A stretch of DNA of 64,000 nt from Streptomyces sp. S.PNR 29 (GTDB lineage: Bacteria > Actinomycetota > Actinomycetes > Streptomycetales > Streptomycetaceae), in contig NZ_JANUQM010000018.1 in NCBI RefSeq assembly GCF_030386795.1, positions 62,001-126,000 of the forward strand, read 5' to 3'. The translations under genes were made by a program, and so were the position numbers. Below are positions 42,594-53,117 of this stretch, one piece after another. A model generated the notes under the pieces. The model made no database searches. It saw only the letters and a list, made by a program, of their open reading frames with translations, and was not told the origin of the DNA. How positions within the stretch are numbered: position 1 is the stretch's first letter; each line of letters opens with the position of its first letter.

Positions 42594-43535
42594 TCAGGCG
42601 CCCGTCGCGTTCCGCTTCGCCGCGCGGCGGCGGGTCACGAGCATCATCGCCGCGCCGCCCGCCAGGAGCACCGCCGCGCCGATCGCGATCGGGCCGGTGG
42701 CGCTGTTGGCGCCGGTCTCCGCGAGGTCGCCGCCGCCACCGTTCGGGGTGGGGGCCGGGGCGGTGGTGGACTCCGACTCCGAGGGGGTCGGGGTCGGGGC
42801 GTCGGTCGACGGGGTCTCGGAGGCGGGCGGCTCGGTCGTCGCCGGGGGCGTCGTCTCCTCGTCCGGGGTGGACGGCTCCGGGGACGTCGGGGTCGCCGGC
42901 GGGGTCGTCGGGGGCTGGGACTCGGTGGTCGTGCAGTCCTTCGTGCCGCCGTTCCAGGGCGCGATCAGCTTGTCCTTGATGACCGGGCGGTCCGGGCCCT
43001 TGGGCAGCTCACCGTGCTGGAAGCCGTCGTTCGCGTCGAGCTTGCCGTCGAACTTCATCGCGCCGCGGTACAGGTCGATCTGCGCGAAGCAGCCGGCGTC
43101 GGGCACCGCGATGTCCAGGGACTCGGTCTGGCCGGGCTTGACCGTGACCGTGTCGAAGTCGACGAAGACCTGCTCGCCGGAGGTGTCGAAGCTGGCGCCG
43201 TGGGCGAGGTAGGAGGCGAGGGAGGCGGTGCACGTCGTCGCGTCGCCGGCCGTGCGGACCTTGATGTGGACCTTGCCGTCCTCGGTCGGCTTCAGGTTCT
43301 GGTCGTCGACCTTGACGGAGTCGTAGAAGTTCGTGCCGTCGAGCGAGAACTGGCAGCGGTCGGTCTCGGTGACCGTGCCGGCGCCGGTGCCCGGCTGGTA
43401 GCGGCCGCCGGACTCCCAGCCGTCGCCGCCCGGCGTACCGGCCCAGGCGGAGGTGACGGTCAGGGCACTGAGCGTGAGGGTCGCGGCGCCCGTCCCCAGC
43501 AGGTGGCGCAGGGTGACACGTCTCGCTATGGACAT
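42594..43535 (-). CDS. LAETG cell-wall-anchored surface protein
   Basis: A 313-aa exported protein. Signal peptide (IARRVTLRHLLGTGAATLTLSALTV split by an Ala-rich core, cleavage near SAWA), an extracellular domain of about 170 residues with four spaced Cys (CQFSLDG, TTCTASL, DAGCFAQ, KDCTTTE), a Pro/Thr/Ser stalk, and a sorting signal LAETG followed by a hydrophobic helix and RRRAAKR. LAXTG motifs are cut by class E sortases, as for long chaplins. Start 43535 is the last ATG before the signal; ribosome binding site weak. Function of the domain is unknown. Confidence 0.9.
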   Translation of the reverse strand: MSIARRVTLRHLLGTGAATLTLSALTVTSAWAGTPGGDGWESGGRYQPGTGAGTVTETDRCQFSLDGTNFYDSVKVDDQNLKPTEDGKVHIKVRTAGDATTCTASLASYLAHGASFDTSGEQVFVDFDTVTVKPGQTESLDIAVPDAGCFAQIDLYRGAMKFDGKLDANDGFQHGELPKGPDRPVIKDKLIAPWNGGTKDCTTTESQPPTTPPATPTSPEPSTPDEETTPPATTEPPASETPSTDAPTPTPSESESTTAPAPTPNGGGGDLAETGANSATGPIAIGAAVLLAGGAAMMLVTRRRAAKRNATGA

Positions 43536-43899
43536 GCGGATCCCATCTTGGCGTGTGCATGACCCCAATGCGGCGTCAGGTCGGCACGGAACGCGCGCCG
43601 GCCGCACCGGGGGTGAGTGGTCTGAGAAACACTGCGCTCATTGGTCACATGAGCCACAGCGTGATCCCATGGTCGTACTGGCGCGTAACCCTGTCAACCT
43701 GCGAGAACGCAGGGGCAGTTCAAGAGTCATCACGATTCCGTCACACAAGGAATGCTGCGCTCCGCGCGCTTGCCCGTGTGCGCGTTCCCGGTGATATTCC
43801 CGGTGATTTTCACGGTGATTTTCACGGTGATGTGGACAGAATGTCCTGCTGACGTCCGTATGCACGCACCGCACCGCCGCAGCGCTCAGAGGAGGCCGC
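43536..43899. other. 364-bp divergent intergenic region with 12-bp repeats
   Basis: No credible gene. It holds a short palindrome (CCTGCGAGAACGCAGG, 43699-43714), relatively AT-rich stretches, and the tandem repeat listed separately. It should contain promoters for the LAETG gene and the GH13 glucosidase. Confidence 0.6.
43789..43831. repeat. 12-bp tandem repeat CGGTGATTTTCA
   Basis: Copies at 43789 (CGGTGATATTCC), 43801 and 43813 (both CGGTGATTTTCA) and a partial copy at 43825. It ends about 70 bp before the glucosidase start, at a helical-turn-plus spacing suitable for a cooperatively bound regulator. Confidence 0.8.
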
Positions 43900-45588
43900 G
43901 TGACCGTACGCACCGCCACGCCCCGTCCCACGCCTCACTCCGCCCCCGACCTGTCGTCCCGCGATCCGAACTGGTGGCGGCAGGCCGTCATCTACCAGAT
44001 CTATCCGCGCAGCTTCGCCGACGCCGACGGAGACGGGCTCGGCGATCTGCGGGGCGCCGTCCAGCGCCTGACCCATCTCGCCGCCCTGGGCGTCGACGCC
44101 CTGTGGCTGAGCCCCTTCTACCCGTCCGAACTGGCCGACGGCGGCTACGACGTCGAGGACTACCGGGACGTCGACCCGCGCCTGGGCACGCTCGACGACT
44201 TCGACGCCCTCGTCGCCGAGGCCCACCGGCTGGGCCTGAAGGTGCTCGTCGACCTCGTGCCCAACCACACCTCGCACCGGCACGCGTGGTTCCGGGAGGC
44301 CCTGCGGGCCGGGCCCGGGTCCGCCGCCCGCGACCGTTACGTGTTCCGCGACGGCCGCGGCCCGCACGGGGAGCTGCCGCCCACCGACTGGCAGTCCGTC
44401 TTCGGCGGCAGCGCCTGGCGGCGCGTGCCCGACGGGCAGTGGTACCTGCACCTGTTCACGCCCGAACAGCCCGACCTGAACTGGGAGAACGAGGAGGTCC
44501 GCGCCGACTTCCGGACCACGCTCAGGTTCTGGTCCGACCGCGGGGTCGACGGCTTCCGCGTCGACGTCGCGCACGCCCTCGCCAAGGACCTGAGCGAGCC
44601 GCTGCGCGACCTGGGCGCCCCCGAGCTCAGCCGCGAGGACGCGCTCCCCCTGTTCCCGCCCGGCACGCACCCCTTCTACGACCGCGACGAGGTGCACGAG
44701 ATCTACCGCGACTGGCGCAAGGTCCTCGACGCCTACAGCCCGCCCCGCATGGCGGTCGCCGAGGCCTGGGTGCCGGGCGCCCGGCGCGTGCTCTACGCAC
44801 GTCCGGACGAGCTGGGCCAGGCCTTCAACTTCGAGTACCTGCTGGCGGGCTGGGACGCCGAGGAGCTGCGGCGGATCATCACCGGCTCGCTGGCGGACGC
44901 GCGGGCGGCCGGGGCGTCGGCGACCTGGGTGCTGTCCAACCACGACGTCGTCCGCCACGCCTCCCGCCTGATGCTCCCGCCGGGCACGGACGAGAACGCC
45001 TGGCTGCTGTCCGGCGGCCGCGCGCCGGCGATCGACGAGGCGGCCGGGCTGCGCCGGGCCCGCGCCGCCACGCTGCTGATGCTGGCGCTGCCCGGATCGG
45101 CGTACGTCTACCAGGGCGAGGAGCTCGGGCTGCCCGAGGTGGCCGACCTGCCCGTCGAGGTCCTCCAGGACCCGATCTGGGAGCAGACCGGGCGGGTCCG
45201 CAAGGGCCGCGACGGATGCCGGGTGCCGTTGCCGTGGACGACGACCGGACCGTCGTACGGCTTCGGGGCGGGTGCCGCCTGGCTGCCGCAGCCGGAGAGC
45301 TTCGCCGGGTACGCCGTTCAGGCCCAGGACGGCGTGGAGGGCTCCACCCTGGAGCTGTACCGCACGGCCCTCAGGCTGCGCCGCAAGCTGCTCGACGGGG
45401 AGTCGCTGACCTGGGCCGACGATGCCCCGGCCGGGGTGCTGCAGTTCGACCGCTCCGACGGCTGGCGGTGTGTCGCCAACCTGTCGGACACGGTCGTCTC
45501 CCTGCCGGCGGGCGAGGTGCTGGTGAGCAGCGCCCCGCTGGAGGACGGGCGGCTCGGACCGGACACGACGGTGTGGCTGGCGCTGTAG
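43900..45588 (+). CDS. Alpha-glucosidase, glycoside hydrolase family 13
   Basis: A 562-aa cytoplasmic enzyme cleaving alpha-glucosidic bonds of maltose or isomaltose-type sugars. Family blocks: WWRQAVIYQIYPRSFADADGDG, DLVPNHTS, GFRVDVAHAL (nucleophile Asp), VAEAWV (acid/base Glu) and LSNHDVVRH (stabilising Asp). A C-terminal beta domain follows. GTG 43900 has AGAGGAGG upstream. No sugar ABC transporter adjoins it, so it is not in an aglEFG-type operon; substrate choice between alpha-1,4 and alpha-1,6 is open. Confidence 0.94.
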   Translation: MTVRTATPRPTPHSAPDLSSRDPNWWRQAVIYQIYPRSFADADGDGLGDLRGAVQRLTHLAALGVDALWLSPFYPSELADGGYDVEDYRDVDPRLGTLDDFDALVAEAHRLGLKVLVDLVPNHTSHRHAWFREALRAGPGSAARDRYVFRDGRGPHGELPPTDWQSVFGGSAWRRVPDGQWYLHLFTPEQPDLNWENEEVRADFRTTLRFWSDRGVDGFRVDVAHALAKDLSEPLRDLGAPELSREDALPLFPPGTHPFYDRDEVHEIYRDWRKVLDAYSPPRMAVAEAWVPGARRVLYARPDELGQAFNFEYLLAGWDAEELRRIITGSLADARAAGASATWVLSNHDVVRHASRLMLPPGTDENAWLLSGGRAPAIDEAAGLRRARAATLLMLALPGSAYVYQGEELGLPEVADLPVEVLQDPIWEQTGRVRKGRDGCRVPLPWTTTGPSYGFGAGAAWLPQPESFAGYAVQAQDGVEGSTLELYRTALRLRRKLLDGESLTWADDAPAGVLQFDRSDGWRCVANLSDTVVSLPAGEVLVSSAPLEDGRLGPDTTVWLAL

Positions 45589-45684
45589 GGCCCGTCACCC
45601 GGTGGGCAGGGCCGGCGGGCCTATGGCGTCCTGGGCCGTTCGGGCTACGGCGATCGTGCGCTCCGTTACGCCGGCCAAGCGGCC

Positions 45685-46065
45685 TCAGGAGACCTGGCCC
45701 GCCTCACGCGGCGCCCCCGGCTGCGGCTGCGGGTGCCCGCCGGCCTCCAGCAGCGGGGCCGTGTGGCGTTCGGGACGGTGCAGGCCCTCCGCCGGCACGC
45801 GGCTGCGGGGTGCCTCGGGGGCGCCGGGCAGGGGGACGGGGCGGCGCGCCACGAGGCGGCCGACCCAGCGCCGCCCGCACTGTCCGCAGGGCGGTGCTCC
45901 CTGCGGGGTGTAGGGGGACGGGACGGCGGTGTTGTCCCGGTAGAAGTACTCCCACTCGTCCCCGCGGCCGTCCAGGTAGCGCTGGACGTCGTAGTCGACG
46001 CTCCAGCGGTGCCAGCACGCACCACAGGTGAACTCGACTCGTTCGACGGCCAGTTCGGTGATCAC
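45685..46065 (-). CDS. Small zinc-ribbon protein
   Basis: A 126-aa protein with a two-Cys knuckle in FTCGACWHRW and another in PPCGQCGRRW, about 45 residues apart, making one zinc ribbon. The C-terminal part is Pro/Arg-rich. GTG 46065 follows GGAGG by 9 nt; the longer frame upstream is implausible. It diverges from the J-DnaK-GrpE operon and its start lies about 90 bp from the HAIR-like element, so it could share heat-shock control. Function unknown. Confidence 0.72.
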   Translation of the reverse strand: MITELAVERVEFTCGACWHRWSVDYDVQRYLDGRGDEWEYFYRDNTAVPSPYTPQGAPPCGQCGRRWVGRLVARRPVPLPGAPEAPRSRVPAEGLHRPERHTAPLLEAGGHPQPQPGAPREAGQVS

Positions 46066-46153
46066 TGCGGCACACCTCCGTTCGGGCGGGCGGGGACGGG
46101 TCGGCGCTTTGCCTTGTTCACTCTTCTTTCTGGCTATACCTCGCGATTTCGAC

Positions 46154-46182
46154 CTTGACAAGAGGCCGCTCAAGTTTTATTC
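46154..46182 (+). promoter_or_regulatory. HAIR-like HspR operator overlapping a -35 box
   Basis: CTTGACA (46154-46160), seven bases, then GCTCAAG (46168-46174) reproduces the spacing and most bases of the HspR-binding HAIR element CTTGAGT-N7-ACTCAAG. The left arm contains a perfect TTGACA -35, and TTTATT (46177-46182) can serve as -10 with a 16-bp spacer. HspR bound here would block the promoter until heat shock. Confidence 0.72.
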
Positions 46183-46254
46183 AGACTGATAGGCAAGTTG
46201 AAGTGGAAACCGCAGCTCACGGCGGCCTGAGGGGCGCCGAGGAGGTGGCCGGAG

Positions 46255-46563
46255 ATGCAGGCACCGGACCTGTATGCGGTACTGGGGGTGGAGCCCTCGG
46301 CACCGGCCGAGGCGATCACCTCGGCGTTCCGCCGCCGGGTGCGGGAGCTGCGTCCCGACACCAGGGTCGACGCCGTCACCGCGGAGCGGTTCGGGAGGGT
46401 GCTGGCGGCGTACCGGACCCTCCGCGAGCCCGGGCCGCGGGCGGCGTACGACCGTGAGCGCGCCCGCACCTCGGTGCGCCCGGTACGCCGCGGCCGGGTG
46501 TCCGGGACCCCGACGGCGCCCGGCCCGCCGCTGCGGGCCGGCCCGGTCCGTTGGGTCCCGTAG
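46255..46563 (+). CDS. J-domain-like protein with RPD in place of HPD
   Basis: A 102-aa protein whose first 70 residues follow a J domain: DLYAVLGVEPSAPAEAITSAFRRRVRELRPD, then a third helix (FGRVLAAYRTLREPGPRAAYDR). The catalytic HPD tripeptide is RPD (33-35). The His is normally needed to stimulate DnaK ATPase, so activity may be altered. No Gly/Phe or zinc domain. The ATG follows a GGAGG and the gene ends 27 bp before dnaK, so it is the first gene of the operon. Confidence 0.86.
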   Translation: MQAPDLYAVLGVEPSAPAEAITSAFRRRVRELRPDTRVDAVTAERFGRVLAAYRTLREPGPRAAYDRERARTSVRPVRRGRVSGTPTAPGPPLRAGPVRWVP

Positions 46564-46590
46564 GCACCAGTACGAGGAGGGAGAACCCAG

Positions 46591-48456
<1,866 letters not shown>

Positions 48457-48458
48457 CC

Positions 48459-48998
48459 ATGGACCGCCGTCCGCAGCAGAGCACCGAGGAACTGCGTCGC
48501 CTGCTGCAGGAGCGCACTGCCGACCTGCAGCGGGTGAAGGCCGAGTACGACAACTACCGCAAGCGGGTGCGGCGCGACCGGCTCGCCGTGCGGCAGATCG
48601 CGGTGGCCAACGTGCTCACCGCCCTTCTGCCGGTGGTCGACGCCGTCGACCGCGCCCGCGCCCACGAGCCGCTCACACCGGGGCTGAAGGACATCACCGA
48701 CACGCTGGAGAGCCAGGCGGGCGCACTGGGGCTGGTGGCCTTCGGGGAGGTGGGCGAGCCCTTCGACCCGAACCGCCACGAGGCCCTCACCCACCACGTC
48801 AGCGAGGACTCCGACCGGCTCGTCTGCACGGCGATCCTCCGCCCCGGCTACCGCCTCGGCGACCAGCTGCTGCGCCCGGCCACGGTGGAGGTCACCGGCC
48901 CGCCTCCACCGCCGCGCACGCGGAACGCCGGGCCCCGTACGGCCCACCAGCACATGCTCCCCGTGCGGGCGGACCGGAAGAATCGCTCCCAGGTGTGA
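48459..48998 (+). CDS. grpE: GrpE-like nucleotide exchange factor
   Basis: A 179-aa protein: coiled N-terminal helix (LLQERTADLQRVKAEYDNYRKR), the dimer core (VLTALLPVVDAVDRARAH) and the C-terminal beta domain (FGEVGEPFDPNRHEAL ... RPGYRLGDQLLRPATVEV). It would release ADP from the adjacent DnaK. It starts 2 bp after the dnaK stop. The final 30 residues are basic and not part of GrpE. Confidence 0.93.
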   Translation: MDRRPQQSTEELRRLLQERTADLQRVKAEYDNYRKRVRRDRLAVRQIAVANVLTALLPVVDAVDRARAHEPLTPGLKDITDTLESQAGALGLVAFGEVGEPFDPNRHEALTHHVSEDSDRLVCTAILRPGYRLGDQLLRPATVEVTGPPPPPRTRNAGPRTAHQHMLPVRADRKNRSQV

Positions 48999-49028
48999 CC
49001 GACGTCCGCACAGGGAGCCCCGCCGACG

Positions 49029-49829
49029 ATGAGCAGGTCCAGGAAGACAGCGACAGCGGTGCGGGCGGCCATGGGCTGGACGGCCGTCGCGGGCTTCACG
49101 CTCGCGTCGCCCGGACCTGCGGCGGTGGCGGACTCCCGGGACGCACGGGATTCCCGCGCCCTGCGGGCACCTGCCGTCACCATCGTCCCCGGAGGGGAGG
49201 GGATCCTCGCGGTGGCGGGCTACACGGGACCGCGCCTCGGTGCCGGGTCCGTGCTGACGCTGACGGCGCCCGGCGGGAGCACGGTGACGGGCACACCGCT
49301 CGGCGCACGCGAGTACCGGGGCGCCGTCGCGGCCGACGGCGGCAGCGGTACGTACACCTTCACCGGCCCCTCGGCCGGGCGGCCGTGGCAGGGCCGTGGC
49401 TTCCCCTTCGTCCTGGCGGTGCCCGCGGACGCCGTACCCGGCACGCGGCTGCCCGGCTGTGCGCTGCGCCTCAGCGACGCGGAGGGCCGACGGCAGGCGA
49501 GGGGCACGTGCAGCGTGACCGTGGGCATGCCCGGACCCACCCTGACCCGGCCCGAGTCCGGAGTGCCGCTGCACGCCCGTCCGGAGATCTCCGGCACGGC
49601 CTACCCGGGCGCCCGGATCACCGTCCGTGACAAGGACGACCGCACGGTGTGCACCACGACCGCCGCCGCCGACGGCACCTGGACGTGCACCCCCCGACCG
49701 GCCTTCCCGGCCGGCGCCAACCGTCTCCAGGCGACGGCCGGGCTGAACGGGGTGAGCGCGACGAGCGAGCAGATCCGCATCACGGTGCGGCCCCGCACGG
49801 TCGGGGCCCCGGACCGACGGCGTCAGTAG
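49029..49829 (+). CDS. Secreted protein with Ig-like domains
   Basis: A 266-aa exported protein with a Sec signal (SRSRKTATAVRAAMGWTAV ... AAVA). The C-terminal 75 residues (ISGTAYPGARITVRDKDDRTVCTTTAAADGTWTC) fit a bacterial Ig-like fold; the preceding part may be a second such domain. No catalytic motif. It follows grpE by 30 bp but is unlikely to be functionally linked. Its last 7 bp overlap the convergent lipoprotein gene. Confidence 0.75.
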   Translation: MSRSRKTATAVRAAMGWTAVAGFTLASPGPAAVADSRDARDSRALRAPAVTIVPGGEGILAVAGYTGPRLGAGSVLTLTAPGGSTVTGTPLGAREYRGAVAADGGSGTYTFTGPSAGRPWQGRGFPFVLAVPADAVPGTRLPGCALRLSDAEGRRQARGTCSVTVGMPGPTLTRPESGVPLHARPEISGTAYPGARITVRDKDDRTVCTTTAAADGTWTCTPRPAFPAGANRLQATAGLNGVSATSEQIRITVRPRTVGAPDRRRQ

Positions 49830-50332
49830 CGCACCGCCCGGGCGACCACCGTGTTCACCTCGTCACCCGGCAGATCGTGCGTGCTGCGGGCGGTGGCCCG
49901 GCCGGACTCCCCGGCCGGTACGTCCTTCAGGGTGACGACGACGACGTCGATCAGCTGGTCGCCGGCGTCGGTGAAGTCGACCTGGACGGCGAAGGACTTC
50001 GCCGAGTCGGCGGTGTTGCGCGCGGTGACCTCGACCGTGGTCCGCCCGTCGGAAGCGGTCGCCGGGGTGCCGAGCCGCACGTCGTCCTTGGCGTCGACGC
50101 CGTTCTTGATCTCGTTCAGCTGACGCCCCGCCTCCGCCGTCGCCGACGCCAGCGCCTCCGCGGCCTGGGAGGCCAGCGAGGTGGCGGCCTCCGAGGCCTC
50201 CGAGGCCGCCGACCGGGCCACGTCCCCCACCGGGTTGTCGTCGTCGGAACAGCCGGCCAGCGCGGTCGCCAGCACCGCCGCGACCGCTGTCAGCGCCGCA
50301 CCTGTCGTCCGGCGCGCCCGGTGAACGGCCAT
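49823..50332 (-). CDS. Lipoprotein with coiled segment and FxLYD-like domain
   Basis: A 169-aa lipoprotein: signal with lipobox ALAGC (Cys about 28), an Ala/Ser/Glu-rich heptad-like segment (AASEASEAATSLASQAAEAL) and a beta-sandwich domain (TTVEVTARNTADSAKSFAVQVDFTDA ... VVVVTLKDVPAGESG) resembling FxLYD/NEAT-like accessory domains. GGAGG precedes the ATG. Function unknown. Confidence 0.78.
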   Translation of the reverse strand: MAVHRARRTTGAALTAVAAVLATALAGCSDDDNPVGDVARSAASEASEAATSLASQAAEALASATAEAGRQLNEIKNGVDAKDDVRLGTPATASDGRTTVEVTARNTADSAKSFAVQVDFTDAGDQLIDVVVVTLKDVPAGESGRATARSTHDLPGDEVNTVVARAVRY

Positions 50333-50360
50333 CTCGCCTCCAGTAGGTGGGTCAGGACAC

Positions 50361-50735
50361 TCAGACGTGCCCCAGGCCTCCGCTGCCGAAGCCGCCGCTG
50401 GAGCCGGGCAGCCAGCGTCGTCGGTGCTGGTCCTTTCCGGTGCGGGTGTTCGTGTTGTGGAGCTGGTACGGCATGAGCCGCTCCCGCCCGTCCGCCGAGA
50501 CCGGCACTTCGTCCGGCTCCCGCATCTCCCGGATCTCGTGGACCGGGCCGGTGTCGGGAAGCTTCGGCTGCTCCTCGGGACCGGGGTGGCCGGTGTCCTG
50601 CTCCATGACCCGCATGCCCACGCGTACGGCCCAGATCAGCGCGCCGGCCACGACCAGCCCGCCGATGAAGGCCGCCGTCATGTTGAGCGCGTGCTGCCCC
50701 GACGCGGCCAGAAGTTCATACGTCGCCGTACTCAT
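50361..50735 (-). CDS. DUF6479-type small membrane protein
   Basis: A 124-aa protein with one membrane helix (AAFIGGLVVAGALIWAVRVG), then a charged cytoplasmic tail (PEEQPKLPDTGPVHEIREMREPDEVP) typical of a Streptomyces family of unknown function. Start 50735 chosen because the family begins MSTATYELLA; upstream frame is noise. It lies 28 bp ahead of the lipoprotein gene on the same strand, so the two may be cotranscribed. Confidence 0.75.
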   Translation of the reverse strand: MSTATYELLAASGQHALNMTAAFIGGLVVAGALIWAVRVGMRVMEQDTGHPGPEEQPKLPDTGPVHEIREMREPDEVPVSADGRERLMPYQLHNTNTRTGKDQHRRRWLPGSSGGFGSGGLGHV

Positions 50736-50889
50736 GTTCCGATTATCGCCGACAGAATGCGAAGAAGCGCCCGGAAGGGGAGGAAATAAAGGCATCCAGG
50801 GCGGCCTTCCGCTCCCTGTGTGACGGTGCGCGCCGGCTCCCTCCTCGGTCGGTGGGGGGCCCGGGTCCGCCACGGCACAGCCGGCTGAG

Positions 50890-51402
50890 GCCGCCGACAA
50901 CTGGAACCCGCCGGCGAACCTGGTCCAGCCACTGAACGAGGTCCGGCGGCACGTCGAGTCGACCTATCCCGACCCCTACGGCTTCCGCAACTACGGCTGG
51001 GACCAGGTCATGGCCAACAAGGGAAGCATCAACTACTGCGTGCGCTGGGAGTCCGACACCCCGGTCACCGCCGCCCTGCGTCCCCGTCAATATCGTCGGC
51101 TGGGCCGTGAAGAACCGCTCGACCCTGCAGTGGACCGACAACTCCGTCGACATCCACACCGGCATCCTCGACGGCGGCGGCTCGCCGCAGTGCGCCCCCG
51201 ACTGCGGCCGCTTCTTCCACCAGGACGGCAACTACTCCAGGTGCCCCGGCGGCGCGGCCCGCCACTACGACCAGTCCCTGTGGCTGACCAAGGGCTTCCA
51301 GGGCGGCGTCGGCGGCGACTGGGGCCAGCGCGTGGGCCAGGAGTACTTCACGAACGCCCTGAACCAGGTTGGCGTCACGTGAAGAGCCGCTACGGCCTCT
51401 GA
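50890..51402 (+). pseudogene. Decayed secreted protein (metalloprotease-like family)
   Basis: Coding-like fragments in two frames. Frame one: DNWNPPANLVQPLNEVRRHV to about TPVTAALR (51083); frame two: VNIVGWAVKNRSTLQWTDNSV to EYFTNALNQVGVT, stop 51382; frame one returns for HVKSRYGL and a stop at 51402. No start codon or signal peptide is left. From memory the intact family is secreted, longer between these blocks, and carries a HExxH-type zinc site before the C-terminus; that part is absent here. Several small deletions fit gradual decay. Confidence 0.7.
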
Positions 51403-51484
51403 CGGCCGTGACCACGAGCGGTGCGGGCGGCCGGCGACGGGGTACCCGGCGGGGACCGAGGAGCCCGAGGTGAGGAGTGCCGGC

Positions 51485-53098
51485 ATGTCCCTGCCGCTGA
51501 CCGTCGACGCCCGTGAGTACGGCCTGGTCGGGGACGGCACGGCCAATGACCAGCCGGCGCTGCAGAAGCTGGTGGACGCCCTCGGCGAGGCCTGTGCCGC
51601 GGACGGCCGTCCCCGTACCGTCCACGTCCCCGCCGGCCGCTACGTCATCCAGGACCAGCCCGTGCTGTGGCGCAGCGGCGTCTCCCTGATCGGCGCCGGG
51701 CGGGGCACCACCTGCTTCACGCTGTGCAACCCCGGCGCCCCCACGACTCCGGTGCCGCTGGCCTGGTTCACCGCCGCCCAGCACGGCGCCGGCCGGGACA
51801 ACCACCTCGCCGACCTCACCTTCGCCCACTTCGAGGTCGACGGCTCACGGGCGCGGACACAGGAGTACGACCCTCTCGCCAAGGGCCTCGGCCTGCAGTA
51901 CGTGCTCCGCGGCCGCTTCAGCGACCTGTACATCCATGACACCGCCGCGACCGGCTTCGGCTGCGACTTCCTTCAGGACACGGTCGTCGAGGGCGTGCTG
52001 GCCGAGCGGTGCGGGGCGCAGGACCCCGGCGAGAAGATGGGCGGCGCGGGCATCGGGATCGGCATCGGCGGCTGGGGCATGGTCGAACGCCTGACGATCA
52101 CCGCCTGCACGGCGACCGGCAACGGCACCAACGGCATCTTCGTGGAGCTCCAGCAGGAGAACTGGCCGCCGCCCCGTGGCATCCGCATCACCGCCTGCCA
52201 CGCCGAGGACAACCGCTTCGGCATCTCCGACTGGGGCGCCGACGGCCTGCTGGTGACCTCCTCGACGATGCTCGGCAACCACCAGGCCGGGTTCGACGTG
52301 TCCTCGCAGGGCACCTCCGGCGTCGGCGGCCGGGGCGGCATCGTCACCGGCTGCGTCATCGACGGCAACGTCCGCGACGGCATCGGGCTCGGCAACACGC
52401 CCGGTCCCTACGCCTTCCGCGGCAACCGCATCAGCAACAACGGCCGGTACGGCTACTGGCAGCACAACCTCGCCGAGGGGGACCAGGAAGCGGCCACGGA
52501 CATCGTCCTGGAGTCCAACGACATCCGGGACAACGCCCTGGACGGCGTTCGCATCGACGCTCCCCTGCGGGAGCCGGCGATCCTGGGCAACCGCATCCGC
52601 AACAACGGCCGCCGCGGCGCACCGGCGACGCGGGGCGGCGGCGAGGGTGTCCACTGCACGCCTCTGACGCTGACCGACGAGAACGCCGACTGGGCCCCGG
52701 ACTCGCACCGCGGCAAGCGGCTGACGGTGGGAGCGCAGACGGCCCTGGTCGCCTTCAACACCGAGACCGAGCTGGCCCTGGTCCCGGTCCGCCCCGGCGC
52801 GGACACCGCCTGGCCCGACGGCACCCCCGCCCCGGGCTCCGCCTACCACCTGCCCGACGCCCCGGCCCCCCGGGCCGGTGTCACGGCGGCGGCCACCGTC
52901 AGCCATCCCCACCTGGCCGGCAACCGCGTCCGGGACGACCAGCAGCCCAGGACCCAGACTCACGCCCTGTGGCTCACCGAGGACGCCACCTGGACGGGCG
53001 GCCGGGTGTCGGACAACGACTTCAGCGGCAACGCGTCGACGGCGACACGCTTCGACACACCACCGACGGGTGGGTGGTGGCGGGACAACGACGGGTGA
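51485..53098 (+). CDS. Right-handed parallel beta-helix protein
   Basis: A 537-aa protein. The N-terminus (LTVDAREYGLVGDGTANDQPALQKLVDAL) is the pectate-lyase-3/tailspike start, and HVPAGRYVI opens a series of beta-helix coils with repeated Asn/Gly positions (GNGTNGIFVE, DNRFGISDWG, GNHQAGFDVS, GNVRDGIGLG, NNGRYGYW). A C-terminal region inserts a small beta domain (LTVGAQTALVAFNTETELALV). No signal peptide is visible, so export is uncertain. Such proteins bind or cleave polysaccharides. ATG 51485 has GAGGAG 8 nt upstream. Confidence 0.87.
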   Translation: MSLPLTVDAREYGLVGDGTANDQPALQKLVDALGEACAADGRPRTVHVPAGRYVIQDQPVLWRSGVSLIGAGRGTTCFTLCNPGAPTTPVPLAWFTAAQHGAGRDNHLADLTFAHFEVDGSRARTQEYDPLAKGLGLQYVLRGRFSDLYIHDTAATGFGCDFLQDTVVEGVLAERCGAQDPGEKMGGAGIGIGIGGWGMVERLTITACTATGNGTNGIFVELQQENWPPPRGIRITACHAEDNRFGISDWGADGLLVTSSTMLGNHQAGFDVSSQGTSGVGGRGGIVTGCVIDGNVRDGIGLGNTPGPYAFRGNRISNNGRYGYWQHNLAEGDQEAATDIVLESNDIRDNALDGVRIDAPLREPAILGNRIRNNGRRGAPATRGGGEGVHCTPLTLTDENADWAPDSHRGKRLTVGAQTALVAFNTETELALVPVRPGADTAWPDGTPAPGSAYHLPDAPAPRAGVTAAATVSHPHLAGNRVRDDQQPRTQTHALWLTEDATWTGGRVSDNDFSGNASTATRFDTPPTGGWWRDNDG

Positions 53099-53117
53099 GC
53101 CGGGTGCAGCCGCTGCG

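Noticed and set aside
43828..43838. DnaA box-like TGTGGACAG
   Set aside because: A single copy with one mismatch to the Streptomyces box, away from any origin features.
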